This document shows, in pieces, positions 17,218-26,335 of a DNA stretch of 64,000 bases (positions are counted from its first letter, which is position 1; each line of letters begins with the position of its first letter). Location of the stretch: positions 62,001 through 126,000 of the forward strand of contig CACLZM010000002.1 in NCBI GenBank assembly GCA_902611415.1, given 5' to 3'. Under the pieces are notes generated by a model. The model was given only the letters and a program-made list of their open reading frames with translations, had not been told where the DNA came from and searched no databases. This DNA is from an uncultured Alphaproteobacteria bacterium. Its GTDB lineage: Bacteria; Pseudomonadota; Alphaproteobacteria; HIMB59. The position numbers and the translations under genes are program-made.

Positions 17218-17371
17218 CAAGATAATACCAAGGTATCTGTTGGAGGGGTTTCTTGTAGCGCGGAGGTGGGAGAGTTGGGTTTAGTGATTTCGGGGAACGA
17301 ACCCACTGAACGGTTGAAAAATAAGAAACAAGCGATCCATCAACGTATCCGTGCTTACAGTACTGATCTTG
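17218..17371 (+). ncRNA. Candidate structured RNA of unknown family
   Basis: GC-elevated intergenic stretch with nested pairings CAAGAT/ATCTTG, GTTTCTT/AAGAAAC, TGGGTT/AACCCA; strand uncertain. Confidence 0.25.
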
Positions 17372-17566
17372 GTCACGATTCTCGCTATGGGTGCTGGATT
17401 GACCCCTTCGAGTTTGTTTACAAGACCAAAAGAAAGTCCAAAACCTATGAATATTACAAAAAAATCATTATTTATAGGTATTTTTTGGTTGTGTCAAAAT
17501 ATGTTGGAATTGGGGTCGATTACTCTTAACACGAGGACTCTTTTTGCTATTATCTCGTGCTTAATC

Positions 17567-19906
17567 ATGGCTGCGTTTAAAAAAATTGTTGTAATAGGAG
17601 CAGGGACAATGGGCTCTGGTATTGCTGCTCACTTGGCTAATTCTAACCGCCAAGTAGTTTTGCTTGATCTCAAAGGAAAAGACAAGCCTAACCAAATATC
17701 TGAAAATGCCATTGATATTATCAAAAAGTCAGACCCGCCTCTATTAGTGGAAAGGTCTCGAATTGATCATATCAAACCAGGTAATCTTGAAGACGATTTT
17801 GATGAGATTAAAGATGCGGATTGGGTTATAGAAGCTGTTGTTGAGCGTATTGATATCAAACACAAACTTTACTCCCAAATTGATAAAGTTCGCAGCCCCA
17901 ACTCTATTATTTCATCTAATACTTCGACTATTCCTCTTTCAATTTTGACACAAGAGATGTCCGATAGCATGAAAGCAGATTTTTGTATTACTCACTTTTT
18001 TAATCCTGTCCGATTTATGAGATTATTAGAGATCGTTGAAACACCAACTATGAATAAAGATAAGATGGGTGGACTTCGTGATTTTTGTAAAAATGAGCTA
18101 GGTAAAGGAATTGTCAATTGTAATGATACTCCTGGTTTTATCGGTAATCGAATTGGTGTGTATGCAATGCAGGTTGCGATGTATGAGGCATTAGAGCGAG
18201 GCCTCCCAGTAGAAATTGCAGATGCCTTATTTGGGCGACCTTTAGGAATTCCTAAAACAGGAGTTTTTGGACTGTATGATCTCATTGGTATTGATTTGAT
18301 GAAAGATGTGCTTGCAAGTTTCAAAAAAGAGTTACAAGAAAATGATCCTTTTATGGATGTGGTGAAACCTCATCCTCTGGTCGAGCAGTTACTTGAAAAA
18401 GGTTTTAATGGAAATAAGGGCCCTGGGGGGTTTTATCAAACAACAATTGTTGATGGTGAAGAACATGTTAAAGCCATGAACACTTCAGACATGAGTTATT
18501 ATGATTTTGATAAAGTAGATTTAGAAATCGCAAGAAGAGTTGAGAAAGAGGGCATCAAAGCACTTCTTGATGATGATAGTGATTATGGTCGATATGCTTT
18601 TGCAGTATTAGCTAAAATTATTAATTATAGCGCTTTTTGCATTCCCGAGGTTTCATCAAAGGTAACTGATATAGATGATGCACTTCGTATGGGGTTTAAC
18701 TGGAATGAGGGTCCATTTGAATTATTAAATGAGTACGGGCTCACCAAATTTGTCCAACGACTTCAAGATGAAAAACAAGATGTTCCTGAGCTGCTAACAA
18801 CTATGATTAGATTAAAACAAGAACCTTATGACTCTACTTCTTCACGCGCCTATAATCATGAAGCAGGTATGAAATTTATCTCTAGAGGAGCGGGAGTTCG
18901 CCGATTAGGTGACCACAAAAAATATGCAAATCCATTATCTCGAAATTTTGCTGCAACTATTTGGCAATTTAATGATGAACCTCGAGAACAGAAGATACTG
19001 TGTTGTGAATTTCACACTAAGGCAAATGCTTTGAACGCAGATGCAATGAATATTCTAGAGGAGTCAGTTAACCGTCTTGAGCAAGATAATTATCAAGGAC
19101 TAGTTGTTTATAATGAGGCCATGAACTTTTCTGCAGGAGCTGATTTAAATACCATGATTGGTTTAGCTGACGTAAAAGATTGGAAAGGTATCGATAAATA
19201 CCTATCTGATTTTCAATCTGCATGTATGAAAATGAAATATGCTTCGAAACCAACAGTTAGTGGCGTTGCTGGATTAGCTATTGGTGGTGGTTTTGAAGTA
19301 GCATGTCAAACTTCTAAGATGGTTGCTCACATGAATAGTACTTTAGGTTTAGTAGAAACAGGTGTCGGCCTTGTTCCAGGTGGTGGAGGGTGTAAAGAAT
19401 TATTATGGAGATGGGTACAAGACAAAAAATACATAAATAACCATGATCAAGCAGCTCTTCAGGTATTTGATATTATAGGATATGGCCTAATGGCCCATTC
19501 CCCATTGCAAGCTAAAAAGCATAAATTTTTTCTAGATGATGATATTTTTGTTTTAAACAGAGATAATCTTCTTGTGGAGGCCTTTAATCAAGTATCATTA
19601 TTAAAAAATGGATATTCAGCTCCTGAAAAGCCAAAGTTCACACTAAGCGGACCTGAGGTAAAAGAGAAAATGCACCAAGTTTTATTGGATTTAGAGCAAA
19701 AAAAAATCATTTTTGGCTATGATGTTGATATTGGTCTTCATCTAGCAACCGTACTTAGCGGTGGCGATACAACTAAATCAAAAGAATTGTCTGAAGCTGA
19801 TCTTTATGATTTAGAGCGACAGTCTTTGATAAATTTAATACAATCCAACAAGACGAGGGATAGGATACATGCAATGTTGTCTACGGGGAGAAGACTAAAA
19901 AACTAA
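17567..19906 (+). CDS. 3-hydroxyacyl-CoA dehydrogenase/enoyl-CoA hydratase (FadB/FadJ-type)
   Basis: Start at ATG 17567: MAAFKKIVVIGAGTMGSGIAAHLANS; hydratase region GVAGLAIGGGFEVACQ. Confidence 0.85.
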   Translation: MAAFKKIVVIGAGTMGSGIAAHLANSNRQVVLLDLKGKDKPNQISENAIDIIKKSDPPLLVERSRIDHIKPGNLEDDFDEIKDADWVIEAVVERIDIKHKLYSQIDKVRSPNSIISSNTSTIPLSILTQEMSDSMKADFCITHFFNPVRFMRLLEIVETPTMNKDKMGGLRDFCKNELGKGIVNCNDTPGFIGNRIGVYAMQVAMYEALERGLPVEIADALFGRPLGIPKTGVFGLYDLIGIDLMKDVLASFKKELQENDPFMDVVKPHPLVEQLLEKGFNGNKGPGGFYQTTIVDGEEHVKAMNTSDMSYYDFDKVDLEIARRVEKEGIKALLDDDSDYGRYAFAVLAKIINYSAFCIPEVSSKVTDIDDALRMGFNWNEGPFELLNEYGLTKFVQRLQDEKQDVPELLTTMIRLKQEPYDSTSSRAYNHEAGMKFISRGAGVRRLGDHKKYANPLSRNFAATIWQFNDEPREQKILCCEFHTKANALNADAMNILEESVNRLEQDNYQGLVVYNEAMNFSAGADLNTMIGLADVKDWKGIDKYLSDFQSACMKMKYASKPTVSGVAGLAIGGGFEVACQTSKMVAHMNSTLGLVETGVGLVPGGGGCKELLWRWVQDKKYINNHDQAALQVFDIIGYGLMAHSPLQAKKHKFFLDDDIFVLNRDNLLVEAFNQVSLLKNGYSAPEKPKFTLSGPEVKEKMHQVLLDLEQKKIIFGYDVDIGLHLATVLSGGDTTKSKELSEADLYDLERQSLINLIQSNKTRDRIHAMLSTGRRLKN

Positions 19907-21531
19907 TGAGCAATTTTGAGCAGGGAATGCATAAAAATGATGCAAACTTTGTTCCTTTAACACCTATCAGTTTCCTTGATCGAATAAAAGATGTTTACCC
20001 CGACTATGAAGCCATAGTATACAAGGAGAGAAAATACTCATGGAGACAGGTTTACGATCGATGTACTCGATTTGCTAGTGCCTTAACTAAAGTTGGAATT
20101 GGCAAAGGCGATGTTGTTTCTATTATGGCAGCAAACACACCTGAATTATTTGAAGCACATTATTCTGTTCCTATGACAGGAGGTGTAGTTAATACAATTA
20201 ATACTCGTTTAGACACCAGAACAGTTGCTTACATACTAGATCATAGTGACTGTAAAGTTTTTATAGTGGATCGACAATTTCACAATGTAGCAATTGACGC
20301 TATTGCTCATGTTAACCGAGATATCATCGTTATTGATATCGACGACAAGCAAGCAGATTTAGGAGATATTCCATCAATTGGAAAACTAGAGTACGAAAGT
20401 TTCCTACAAACAGGTGATGAGGGTTTTGAATGGATAAGACCTGATGATGAGTGGCAGGCTATTTCACTGAACTATACATCTGGAACAACAGGAAACCCAA
20501 AAGGTGTTGTGTACCATCACAGAGGGTCCTATTTAATGTCAATGGGAAGTATTACGGCATGGAATATGCCTAACCGGCTAACATATTTATATACAGTGCC
20601 AATGTTTCATTGCAATGGCTGGGGGTATCCATGGACTTTGGCGATGCTCCATGCCCGTGTAATATTTATACGAAATATTGTTGTTAAAGAAATTTTCGAA
20701 TTAATTGATAAATATGAGGTGACTCACTTTGGAGGTGCTCCTATCGTATTAAATATGATAGCAAATGCCCCATCGGATGATCAAAAAGCATTGAAAAATA
20801 AGGTTTATGTTATGACTGCTGGTGCACCGCCCCCTAGTTCAATTCTTCAAAAAATGGAGTCTTTAGGCTTTGAGGTTATGCATGTATATGGACTGACTGA
20901 AACTTACGGTCATGTTGTTCATTGTGCTTGGAATAAGGACTGGGATAATCTAGCAGATGAAAAGCGATCTGAGCTCAAAGCCTATCAAGGAGTTCGCTAT
21001 CCGCACACAGAAATGGTATCGGTCATGAACCCAGAAACACTCGAACCTGTCCCTTCCGATGGAGAGACTATGGGGGAGATCATGATCCGAGGAAATACTG
21101 TCATGATGGGGTACTACAAAAATGAAGAGGCTACTAAAGAGTCGATGAAAAGTGGATGGTTTCACTCAGGCGACTTAGCAGTAATGCACCCTAGTGGATA
21201 TATTCAAGTTAAAGATAGATCAAAAGATATTATTATTAGTGGTGGTGAAAATATATCATCTGTAGAAATTGAAAATATTATTACAAAGCACCCTGCAGTA
21301 TCATTAGCAGCAGTTGTTGCTAGACCTGATGAAAAATGGGGTGAGACACCCTGTGCTTTTATAGAATTAATTGAAGGTCAAACGGTAGAAGAAGATGAGT
21401 TAAAGAAATTTTGTAGAGAGCACTTAGCTGGTTTTAAAATGCCCAAAACTTTTGTATTTCAGGTCTTACCAAAAACATCAACTGGTAAAATTCAAAAGTA
21501 CGAGCTAAGAGAAACAGTCAAAAATCTCTAA
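19906..21531 (+). CDS. Acyl-CoA synthetase (AMP-dependent ligase)
   Basis: NYTSGTTGNPKGVVYHHRG, YGLTETYGH, GWFHSGDLAV, KDIIISGGENISS, PKTSTGKIQK. Confidence 0.9.
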   Translation: MSNFEQGMHKNDANFVPLTPISFLDRIKDVYPDYEAIVYKERKYSWRQVYDRCTRFASALTKVGIGKGDVVSIMAANTPELFEAHYSVPMTGGVVNTINTRLDTRTVAYILDHSDCKVFIVDRQFHNVAIDAIAHVNRDIIVIDIDDKQADLGDIPSIGKLEYESFLQTGDEGFEWIRPDDEWQAISLNYTSGTTGNPKGVVYHHRGSYLMSMGSITAWNMPNRLTYLYTVPMFHCNGWGYPWTLAMLHARVIFIRNIVVKEIFELIDKYEVTHFGGAPIVLNMIANAPSDDQKALKNKVYVMTAGAPPPSSILQKMESLGFEVMHVYGLTETYGHVVHCAWNKDWDNLADEKRSELKAYQGVRYPHTEMVSVMNPETLEPVPSDGETMGEIMIRGNTVMMGYYKNEEATKESMKSGWFHSGDLAVMHPSGYIQVKDRSKDIIISGGENISSVEIENIITKHPAVSLAAVVARPDEKWGETPCAFIELIEGQTVEEDELKKFCREHLAGFKMPKTFVFQVLPKTSTGKIQKYELRETVKNL

Positions 21532-21728
21532 TTTAATTTTTTATTTTTATCTTCAGTATTTATCACTTTAATTGCTTTTAGTTTTTTATAACACATGTAA
21601 CAGACAAGATTATGATGACTTTTAATTAAATTTTGAACTTTCTTAGGAGCTGTTCGAATTTCAGATTCAATATACACACTGTCCATGACTGATAGCTCTC
21701 CCTCGCAATATTTGCATTTCTCAGCCAT
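21528..21728 (-). CDS. Small CxxC hypothetical protein
   Basis: KCKYCEGEL...LVCYMCYKKL. Confidence 0.5.
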   Translation of the reverse strand: MAEKCKYCEGELSVMDSVYIESEIRTAPKKVQNLIKSHHNLVCYMCYKKLKAIKVINTEDKNKKLN

Positions 21729-21730
21729 GA

Positions 21731-22126
21731 CTAATATTTTAAATTTTTCTTAATTTTGTTCCAATACTGAAAAAATCTTTTTGCTGGATGAAGATAATTC
21801 TCCTGCAATAAGAAGTAATCGGGTAACTGCTCTAAATCATATTTTTCACCTAATTTTTGAAATAAATTTTGGTAAATAGGTCTAAAAGTAGATTTTGTTA
21901 TAATTTTGGATATGGTGTTTTGGTTATGAATTTCTTGCAATATCTCATATGTATTACCTCTATAGATTTCAGCCCCTGCCTCTTTAGCTAAAAAGTATCT
22001 ATTTTCAATGATTTTGTCACTAAGCTCATAGCCTTCAGTTAAAGTATCATCAAAGATGTAAACAGGATTACCCTCAATACCGGCTGGCACTCTCATAAAC
22101 TCGTCATATAAATAAATTAAGTTCAT
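21731..22126 (-). CDS. Photolyase/cryptochrome N-terminal (Rossmann)-like stand-alone protein
   Basis: LIYLYDEFMRVP...NPVYIFDDTLTEGYELSDKIIENRYFLAKEAGAEIYRGNTYEILQEI; overlaps the FAD-domain gene by 4 bp. Confidence 0.5.
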   Translation of the reverse strand: MNLIYLYDEFMRVPAGIEGNPVYIFDDTLTEGYELSDKIIENRYFLAKEAGAEIYRGNTYEILQEIHNQNTISKIITKSTFRPIYQNLFQKLGEKYDLEQLPDYFLLQENYLHPAKRFFQYWNKIKKNLKY

Positions 22127-22860
22127 AAATTGGGAAAGAGCCTCGAGCTAATTTCTTCATAGCTGCCATCTATTTCTCTATTCTTCTCAGGTATAATATC
22201 TATGCTTTTGTGACAGTATTTGTGAACATTTTCTAAATTAAATATATAAGGTTTTCCTGCAAAGGTACTCGCGATCCACTGCCAAGAGAAGTTATTACTT
22301 GCAATATCTCCATCCAGTAAATGACTCATAAAAAACTTCGCTCCAGCTTGCCATTTCACTCTTCTAAAGTGAATAATATAAGAAGCCAAATACATACGTG
22401 CATGGTTATGAAGGTACCCAGTGCTAGTGAGTTGCTCGATGAAAATATTAATAATTTGTGTTGGTGTTGTTGCTGACATAACATCCTCAGGCAAGTTATC
22501 TTGATATTCTTGAGCTTGAAATCCAGTTTTATATTCTTCTACATCTGTCCATAGTCGATCAGGATGATGGTAGGCATAGCTTCTCCAAAAATCTCTCCAT
22601 GCTAATTCTTGAATAAACTTTTCACTCTCAACAAAATTATATTTTTCTCGAATATATTGAAAGAGCTCTTTGTTAGTGATGATTCCATATTTTATATGGG
22701 CTGATAATCTTGAAATTTGTCCATTCAAAAAGTTTCTTGTTTTTGCATAGAGAGCAGGATTAAAAGAATTGAATTTTTCCAGTGCATCATGTCTTGATAA
22801 CATTGTGCTATTCGAATTTTTCGATATTGGTATTAGATCTTGAACACTTGAGATTTTCAC
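22123..22860 (-). CDS. Photolyase/cryptochrome FAD-binding domain, stand-alone
   Basis: ELAWRDFWRSYAYHHP, GYLHNHARMYLASYIIH, HLLDGDIASNNFSWQWIASTFAGKPYIFN. Confidence 0.8.
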   Translation of the reverse strand: MKISSVQDLIPISKNSNSTMLSRHDALEKFNSFNPALYAKTRNFLNGQISRLSAHIKYGIITNKELFQYIREKYNFVESEKFIQELAWRDFWRSYAYHHPDRLWTDVEEYKTGFQAQEYQDNLPEDVMSATTPTQIINIFIEQLTSTGYLHNHARMYLASYIIHFRRVKWQAGAKFFMSHLLDGDIASNNFSWQWIASTFAGKPYIFNLENVHKYCHKSIDIIPEKNREIDGSYEEISSRLFPNL

Positions 22861-22884
22861 TTTTAATTATACATAAAATCTGTG

Positions 22885-23763
22885 CTAATAGATTGTTTGT
22901 AAATCGAAGGTGATTTTGGTTTCAGGGGGGAGCTGAGAGATTCTTGAAATATCCACTTCATTTAAAATTGCAATTTTTGGATACCCGCCAGTACAAGGAA
23001 TGTCCCGCATTAATACAATGGGTTGCCCATCACTTGGCACTTGAATAGACCCAGGTAATATTCCTTCAGACAAAATATCATGAGACTGAGAACTAATGAG
23101 ACTCTCACCTTTGAGCCTGATACCCATTCGATCACTTTGATTAGTTATCGTAAAAACACCGCTAATAAAAGATTGTAGAGTATTGTCTGAGAAATATTGA
23201 AGTTGAGGACCAGGATAAACTTTGAAATTGGTTACCTTTTCTAAATCAGGTTTTGGTATAGAGATAAGATCCCAAGAGCTTACATCTTTGCTAATGTGAA
23301 ATATATCTTTATCATTTAAAGGTCGATTAATCGAACCTATTCCTGCTTTTGTGTCAGTAGAGTAGCTATTAAGACAAGGCTCTAACCCAAGTCCATGCTC
23401 AAAAGCTATGTATCCATATACTGAGTCTATTGTATTGTGAATAATCAATTCATCGCCCTCAAATAAATTAATACTTTTATAGGGCTGGCACTCAAGCTGG
23501 CTGTTGTTATTTTTCTGAATACTCATATTACAATTACCACCAACACAAATCTTAACAGATCCTTCTTTTACTTTTATTGAAGGCCCCACATAAGCAAATT
23601 CTAGAAATTGATTTTGATGATTGGGTATAATTTTTTGTAGCTCTGTAATAATTCTTTGGTCCATTGCTCCACTTGGTGAAACTCCTAAGTGCTGATATTG
23701 AAATCTTCCAAAGTCTTGAATCGTTGAATGAGTCCCTGCACGAGTGATTATGATTGAGTTCAT
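22885..23763 (-). CDS. pxpC: 5-oxoprolinase subunit PxpC (biotin-dependent carboxyltransferase family)
   Basis: DFGRFQYQHLGVSPSGAMD...; SDRMGIRLKG...; GSIQVPSDGQPIVLMRD. Confidence 0.85.
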   Translation of the reverse strand: MNSIIITRAGTHSTIQDFGRFQYQHLGVSPSGAMDQRIITELQKIIPNHQNQFLEFAYVGPSIKVKEGSVKICVGGNCNMSIQKNNNSQLECQPYKSINLFEGDELIIHNTIDSVYGYIAFEHGLGLEPCLNSYSTDTKAGIGSINRPLNDKDIFHISKDVSSWDLISIPKPDLEKVTNFKVYPGPQLQYFSDNTLQSFISGVFTITNQSDRMGIRLKGESLISSQSHDILSEGILPGSIQVPSDGQPIVLMRDIPCTGGYPKIAILNEVDISRISQLPPETKITFDLQTIY

Positions 23764-24479
23764 GACGAGTATTCCTTGATCAATTCATTTAATGAAAAAT
23801 TATATTTTCTTATTTTTTCAAACTCTGAAAGTGATACGGAGTAAAATTTTACTTCATCACCCGGAAGAAAAAGGGAAGGGTAAGAACTTTGTAAATCAAA
23901 AATATCAAATGGTATTTGTCCAATTATATTCCAACCTCCAGGTGAAACTTTTGGATATATACAGGTATGGTTTTTTGCTATGCCAATGGATCTAGCAGGA
24001 ATTTTTACCCTTGGAGTAGCTAACCGCGGTGTGATTAATTGGGAGGGAACATCCCCTAAATATGGAAACCCCGGCATGAAGCCTATATAATATGTATAGT
24101 AACGAATTGATGAGTGAAGATTGATAACCTCTTCTTTTGTAATCTTGTGAAGTTTTTGGATGATCTTTATATCTAAAGCAAAATCTTCATTATAGCATGC
24201 CGGTATTTCCCATGTTTTAGTGACTTTTTTGTTAGTTTGAGGGTTTGTATCTTTCATTTTCATACTAATTTTGTCTTTGTTTTGATCTCTAATTTTAGAG
24301 TTTTCAAAAATTACAACTATTTTATTGAATGAGGGAATAATGTTTAGTGATTGAAGATTAAGGTTTGAAATATTTAAAAATGCCTCATTTACCTCCTGTG
24401 ATATAGATTTTGAGGTTTCATTTCCAAAATCTAAGACTAAACCCCGATCCCCATAAGAATTTATTCCTTTGAAATACAC
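23760..24479 (-). CDS. pxpB: 5-oxoprolinase subunit PxpB (KipI-like)
   Basis: YIGFMPGFPYLGDVP, RLATPRVKIPARSIGIA, SPGGWNIIG. Confidence 0.88.
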   Translation of the reverse strand: MYFKGINSYGDRGLVLDFGNETSKSISQEVNEAFLNISNLNLQSLNIIPSFNKIVVIFENSKIRDQNKDKISMKMKDTNPQTNKKVTKTWEIPACYNEDFALDIKIIQKLHKITKEEVINLHSSIRYYTYYIGFMPGFPYLGDVPSQLITPRLATPRVKIPARSIGIAKNHTCIYPKVSPGGWNIIGQIPFDIFDLQSSYPSLFLPGDEVKFYSVSLSEFEKIRKYNFSLNELIKEYSS

Positions 24480-24499
24480 GCTAATATCATAATGTAACT

Positions 24500-25276
24500 T
24501 TGGTGCATTTGAATAAAATTAATTTAAATTCTGATATCGCAGAAAAAGATCTCAGTTTTTTCGAGACTGTTGATTCGCAGTTAATAAATAAAATTAGCTC
24601 TGCTAATCTTTCTTGTTTATATCATGGGGGGTCAGAAGACGTTGTTTTTAAAGCACTAAATTACTGTAAAACAAAACGTGTTTCAGTTGGTGCGCATATT
24701 TCTTTTTTAGATAGAGATAATTTTGGGCGCACAAAAATTAATTGGAACAAAAAATTAATCCAAGAAATTGTCAAAGACCAGTTAATGTTTATGCATAATC
24801 TTGCCTCTAATATTAATTTTCCATTAACACATGTTAAGCTTCATGGAGCTTTGAGTAATATGGCATGCATTGACCAAGACCTTTCTAGTGAAATAGTAGA
24901 TGTTTTAAAAAAAAATTACCCATCAATGATATTACTTGCACCTGCTTTAAGTGAACTTGCTAAAATCGGTATGAATTGCAACATACCCACCGCCCTTGAG
25001 ATTTTTGCAGATCGCACTTATGAAGATGATGCTACTTTAACACCTCGTTCCATTAATGACTCTTTGATAACAGATCCTAGAAGCGCCAAGGAGCATGTAA
25101 AAGCCATGCTTATACAAGAAGGGATTATTTCACGTTATGGGAATACTCTCAAAACAAACATTCATTCAGTGTGCGTTCACAGTGATACGCCAAATAGTGT
25201 TGAAATTTCTGAACAAATTTGCATACTCCTTCATGAAATGAAGATAAAAAAAGCAGCTCTTCCAGAATTTTTCTAA
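24500..25276 (+). CDS. pxpA: 5-oxoprolinase subunit PxpA (LamB/YcsF family)
   Basis: INLNSDIAE...SVGAHISFLDRDNFGR...HVKLHGALSNM...EIFADRTYEDDATLTPRS. Confidence 0.85.
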   Translation: MVHLNKINLNSDIAEKDLSFFETVDSQLINKISSANLSCLYHGGSEDVVFKALNYCKTKRVSVGAHISFLDRDNFGRTKINWNKKLIQEIVKDQLMFMHNLASNINFPLTHVKLHGALSNMACIDQDLSSEIVDVLKKNYPSMILLAPALSELAKIGMNCNIPTALEIFADRTYEDDATLTPRSINDSLITDPRSAKEHVKAMLIQEGIISRYGNTLKTNIHSVCVHSDTPNSVEISEQICILLHEMKIKKAALPEFF

Positions 25277-25283
25277 GACTAAA

Positions 25284-25781
25284 ATGAATAATTATTTTTT
25301 TTACGGCACTCTTCGCTCTATTGCAATATTAGAGAAGGTTATAGGAGGAAAAACTGATCACTTAAAAATAACTAAAGCTTTTGTACCAAAAAGTGAATTG
25401 CGTTTAGTCATTAATGAAAACTTCCCTGTAATAATCTTCGGTGAAAATTATTCTGGCGTTGAAGGTATAGTGGTTAAAGGATTAACCGAAGAAGATATAG
25501 CACGTATACGTTTTTTCGAGGATGTAGAGTTTTCTCCTAAAACAATGATTATAGACATAGGGGGAATTCATGAAGAGGTCAATTATTTTTCACAAAAAGG
25601 AGTTGAGCCCTCTTTAGACCCTTGGTTCTATGATGAGTGGAAAGAAAAAGAGGAAGCTTTATCTTTAGTGACAACTGATTTTTGGATGCAACTTTACGGA
25701 AAATATACAGCTGAAGAGGCAGATCAATATTGGAATGACGTAAAAAAGCAGGCATATCATCATTACCTCTCACAACAATGA
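25284..25781 (+). CDS. Gamma-glutamylcyclotransferase (AIG2-like) family protein
   Basis: NNYFFYGTLRSIAILEKVIG. Confidence 0.65.
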   Translation: MNNYFFYGTLRSIAILEKVIGGKTDHLKITKAFVPKSELRLVINENFPVIIFGENYSGVEGIVVKGLTEEDIARIRFFEDVEFSPKTMIIDIGGIHEEVNYFSQKGVEPSLDPWFYDEWKEKEEALSLVTTDFWMQLYGKYTAEEADQYWNDVKKQAYHHYLSQQ

Positions 25782-26335
25782 AAATTGTTAATTTCTTTTT
25801 CTTAATTTCTCTTTTTTTTACATTTAATTCTTTATCTGATGAAACAACAAGTTGGGAATTATTAAAAGAGGGTGGTAAAGTAGTTTTTATTCGTCACGCA
25901 TATGCTCCTGGAGGCGGTGATCCCAATAATTTTGAATTATACGATTGTTCAACACAAAGAAATTTAAATGAACAAGGAATTAATCAATCTAAACGAATGG
26001 GTATATTATTTTCTAAATATTCTATTCCAATAGACTCTGTTTATTCCAGCGAATGGTGTCGCTGCAAAGAAACCGCTCGTCTGGCATTTGGAAATTTTGA
26101 GAGTTTAAGTGCCTTAAATTCAACATTTTCAGCTGATTATCAAAAAAACCATTCAAAACAAATGTATGAATTAAATCAATTCATTAAAAATTGGGACGAC
26201 AGTCAAGGTAATTTAATTTTTGTAACCCATTATGTAATTGTTGGTGGTTTTCTTGATTATTATCCAAGTTCAGGAGAAATGGTGATAACAGATAAATCTC
26301 TATCAGTTCTTGGCACTATTAAAATAAATTTTTAA
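25778..26335 (+). CDS. Secreted histidine phosphatase family protein
   Basis: Signal peptide; VVFIRHAYAPGGGDP, VYSSEWCRCKETARLAFG, LIFVTHYVIVGG. Confidence 0.75.
   Translation: MKIVNFFFLISLFFTFNSLSDETTSWELLKEGGKVVFIRHAYAPGGGDPNNFELYDCSTQRNLNEQGINQSKRMGILFSKYSIPIDSVYSSEWCRCKETARLAFGNFESLSALNSTFSADYQKNHSKQMYELNQFIKNWDDSQGNLIFVTHYVIVGGFLDYYPSSGEMVITDKSLSVLGTIKINF

Noticed and set aside
17108-17400. Open minus-strand frame ending ...LELSKAFKKNLKGHKSLTQRYEDTVKELVKRSKNKKL*
   Set aside because: The tail looks protein-like but no start or family was found, and the upstream portion is low-credibility; could be a gene remnant, not supportable
17351-17566. N-terminal extension of the fadB-like ORF and ORF 17203..17529
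   Set aside because: The family N-terminus MAAFKKIVVIGAGTMGSG starts at 17567; the upstream part overlaps the candidate structured RNA and reads in several frames without family signal
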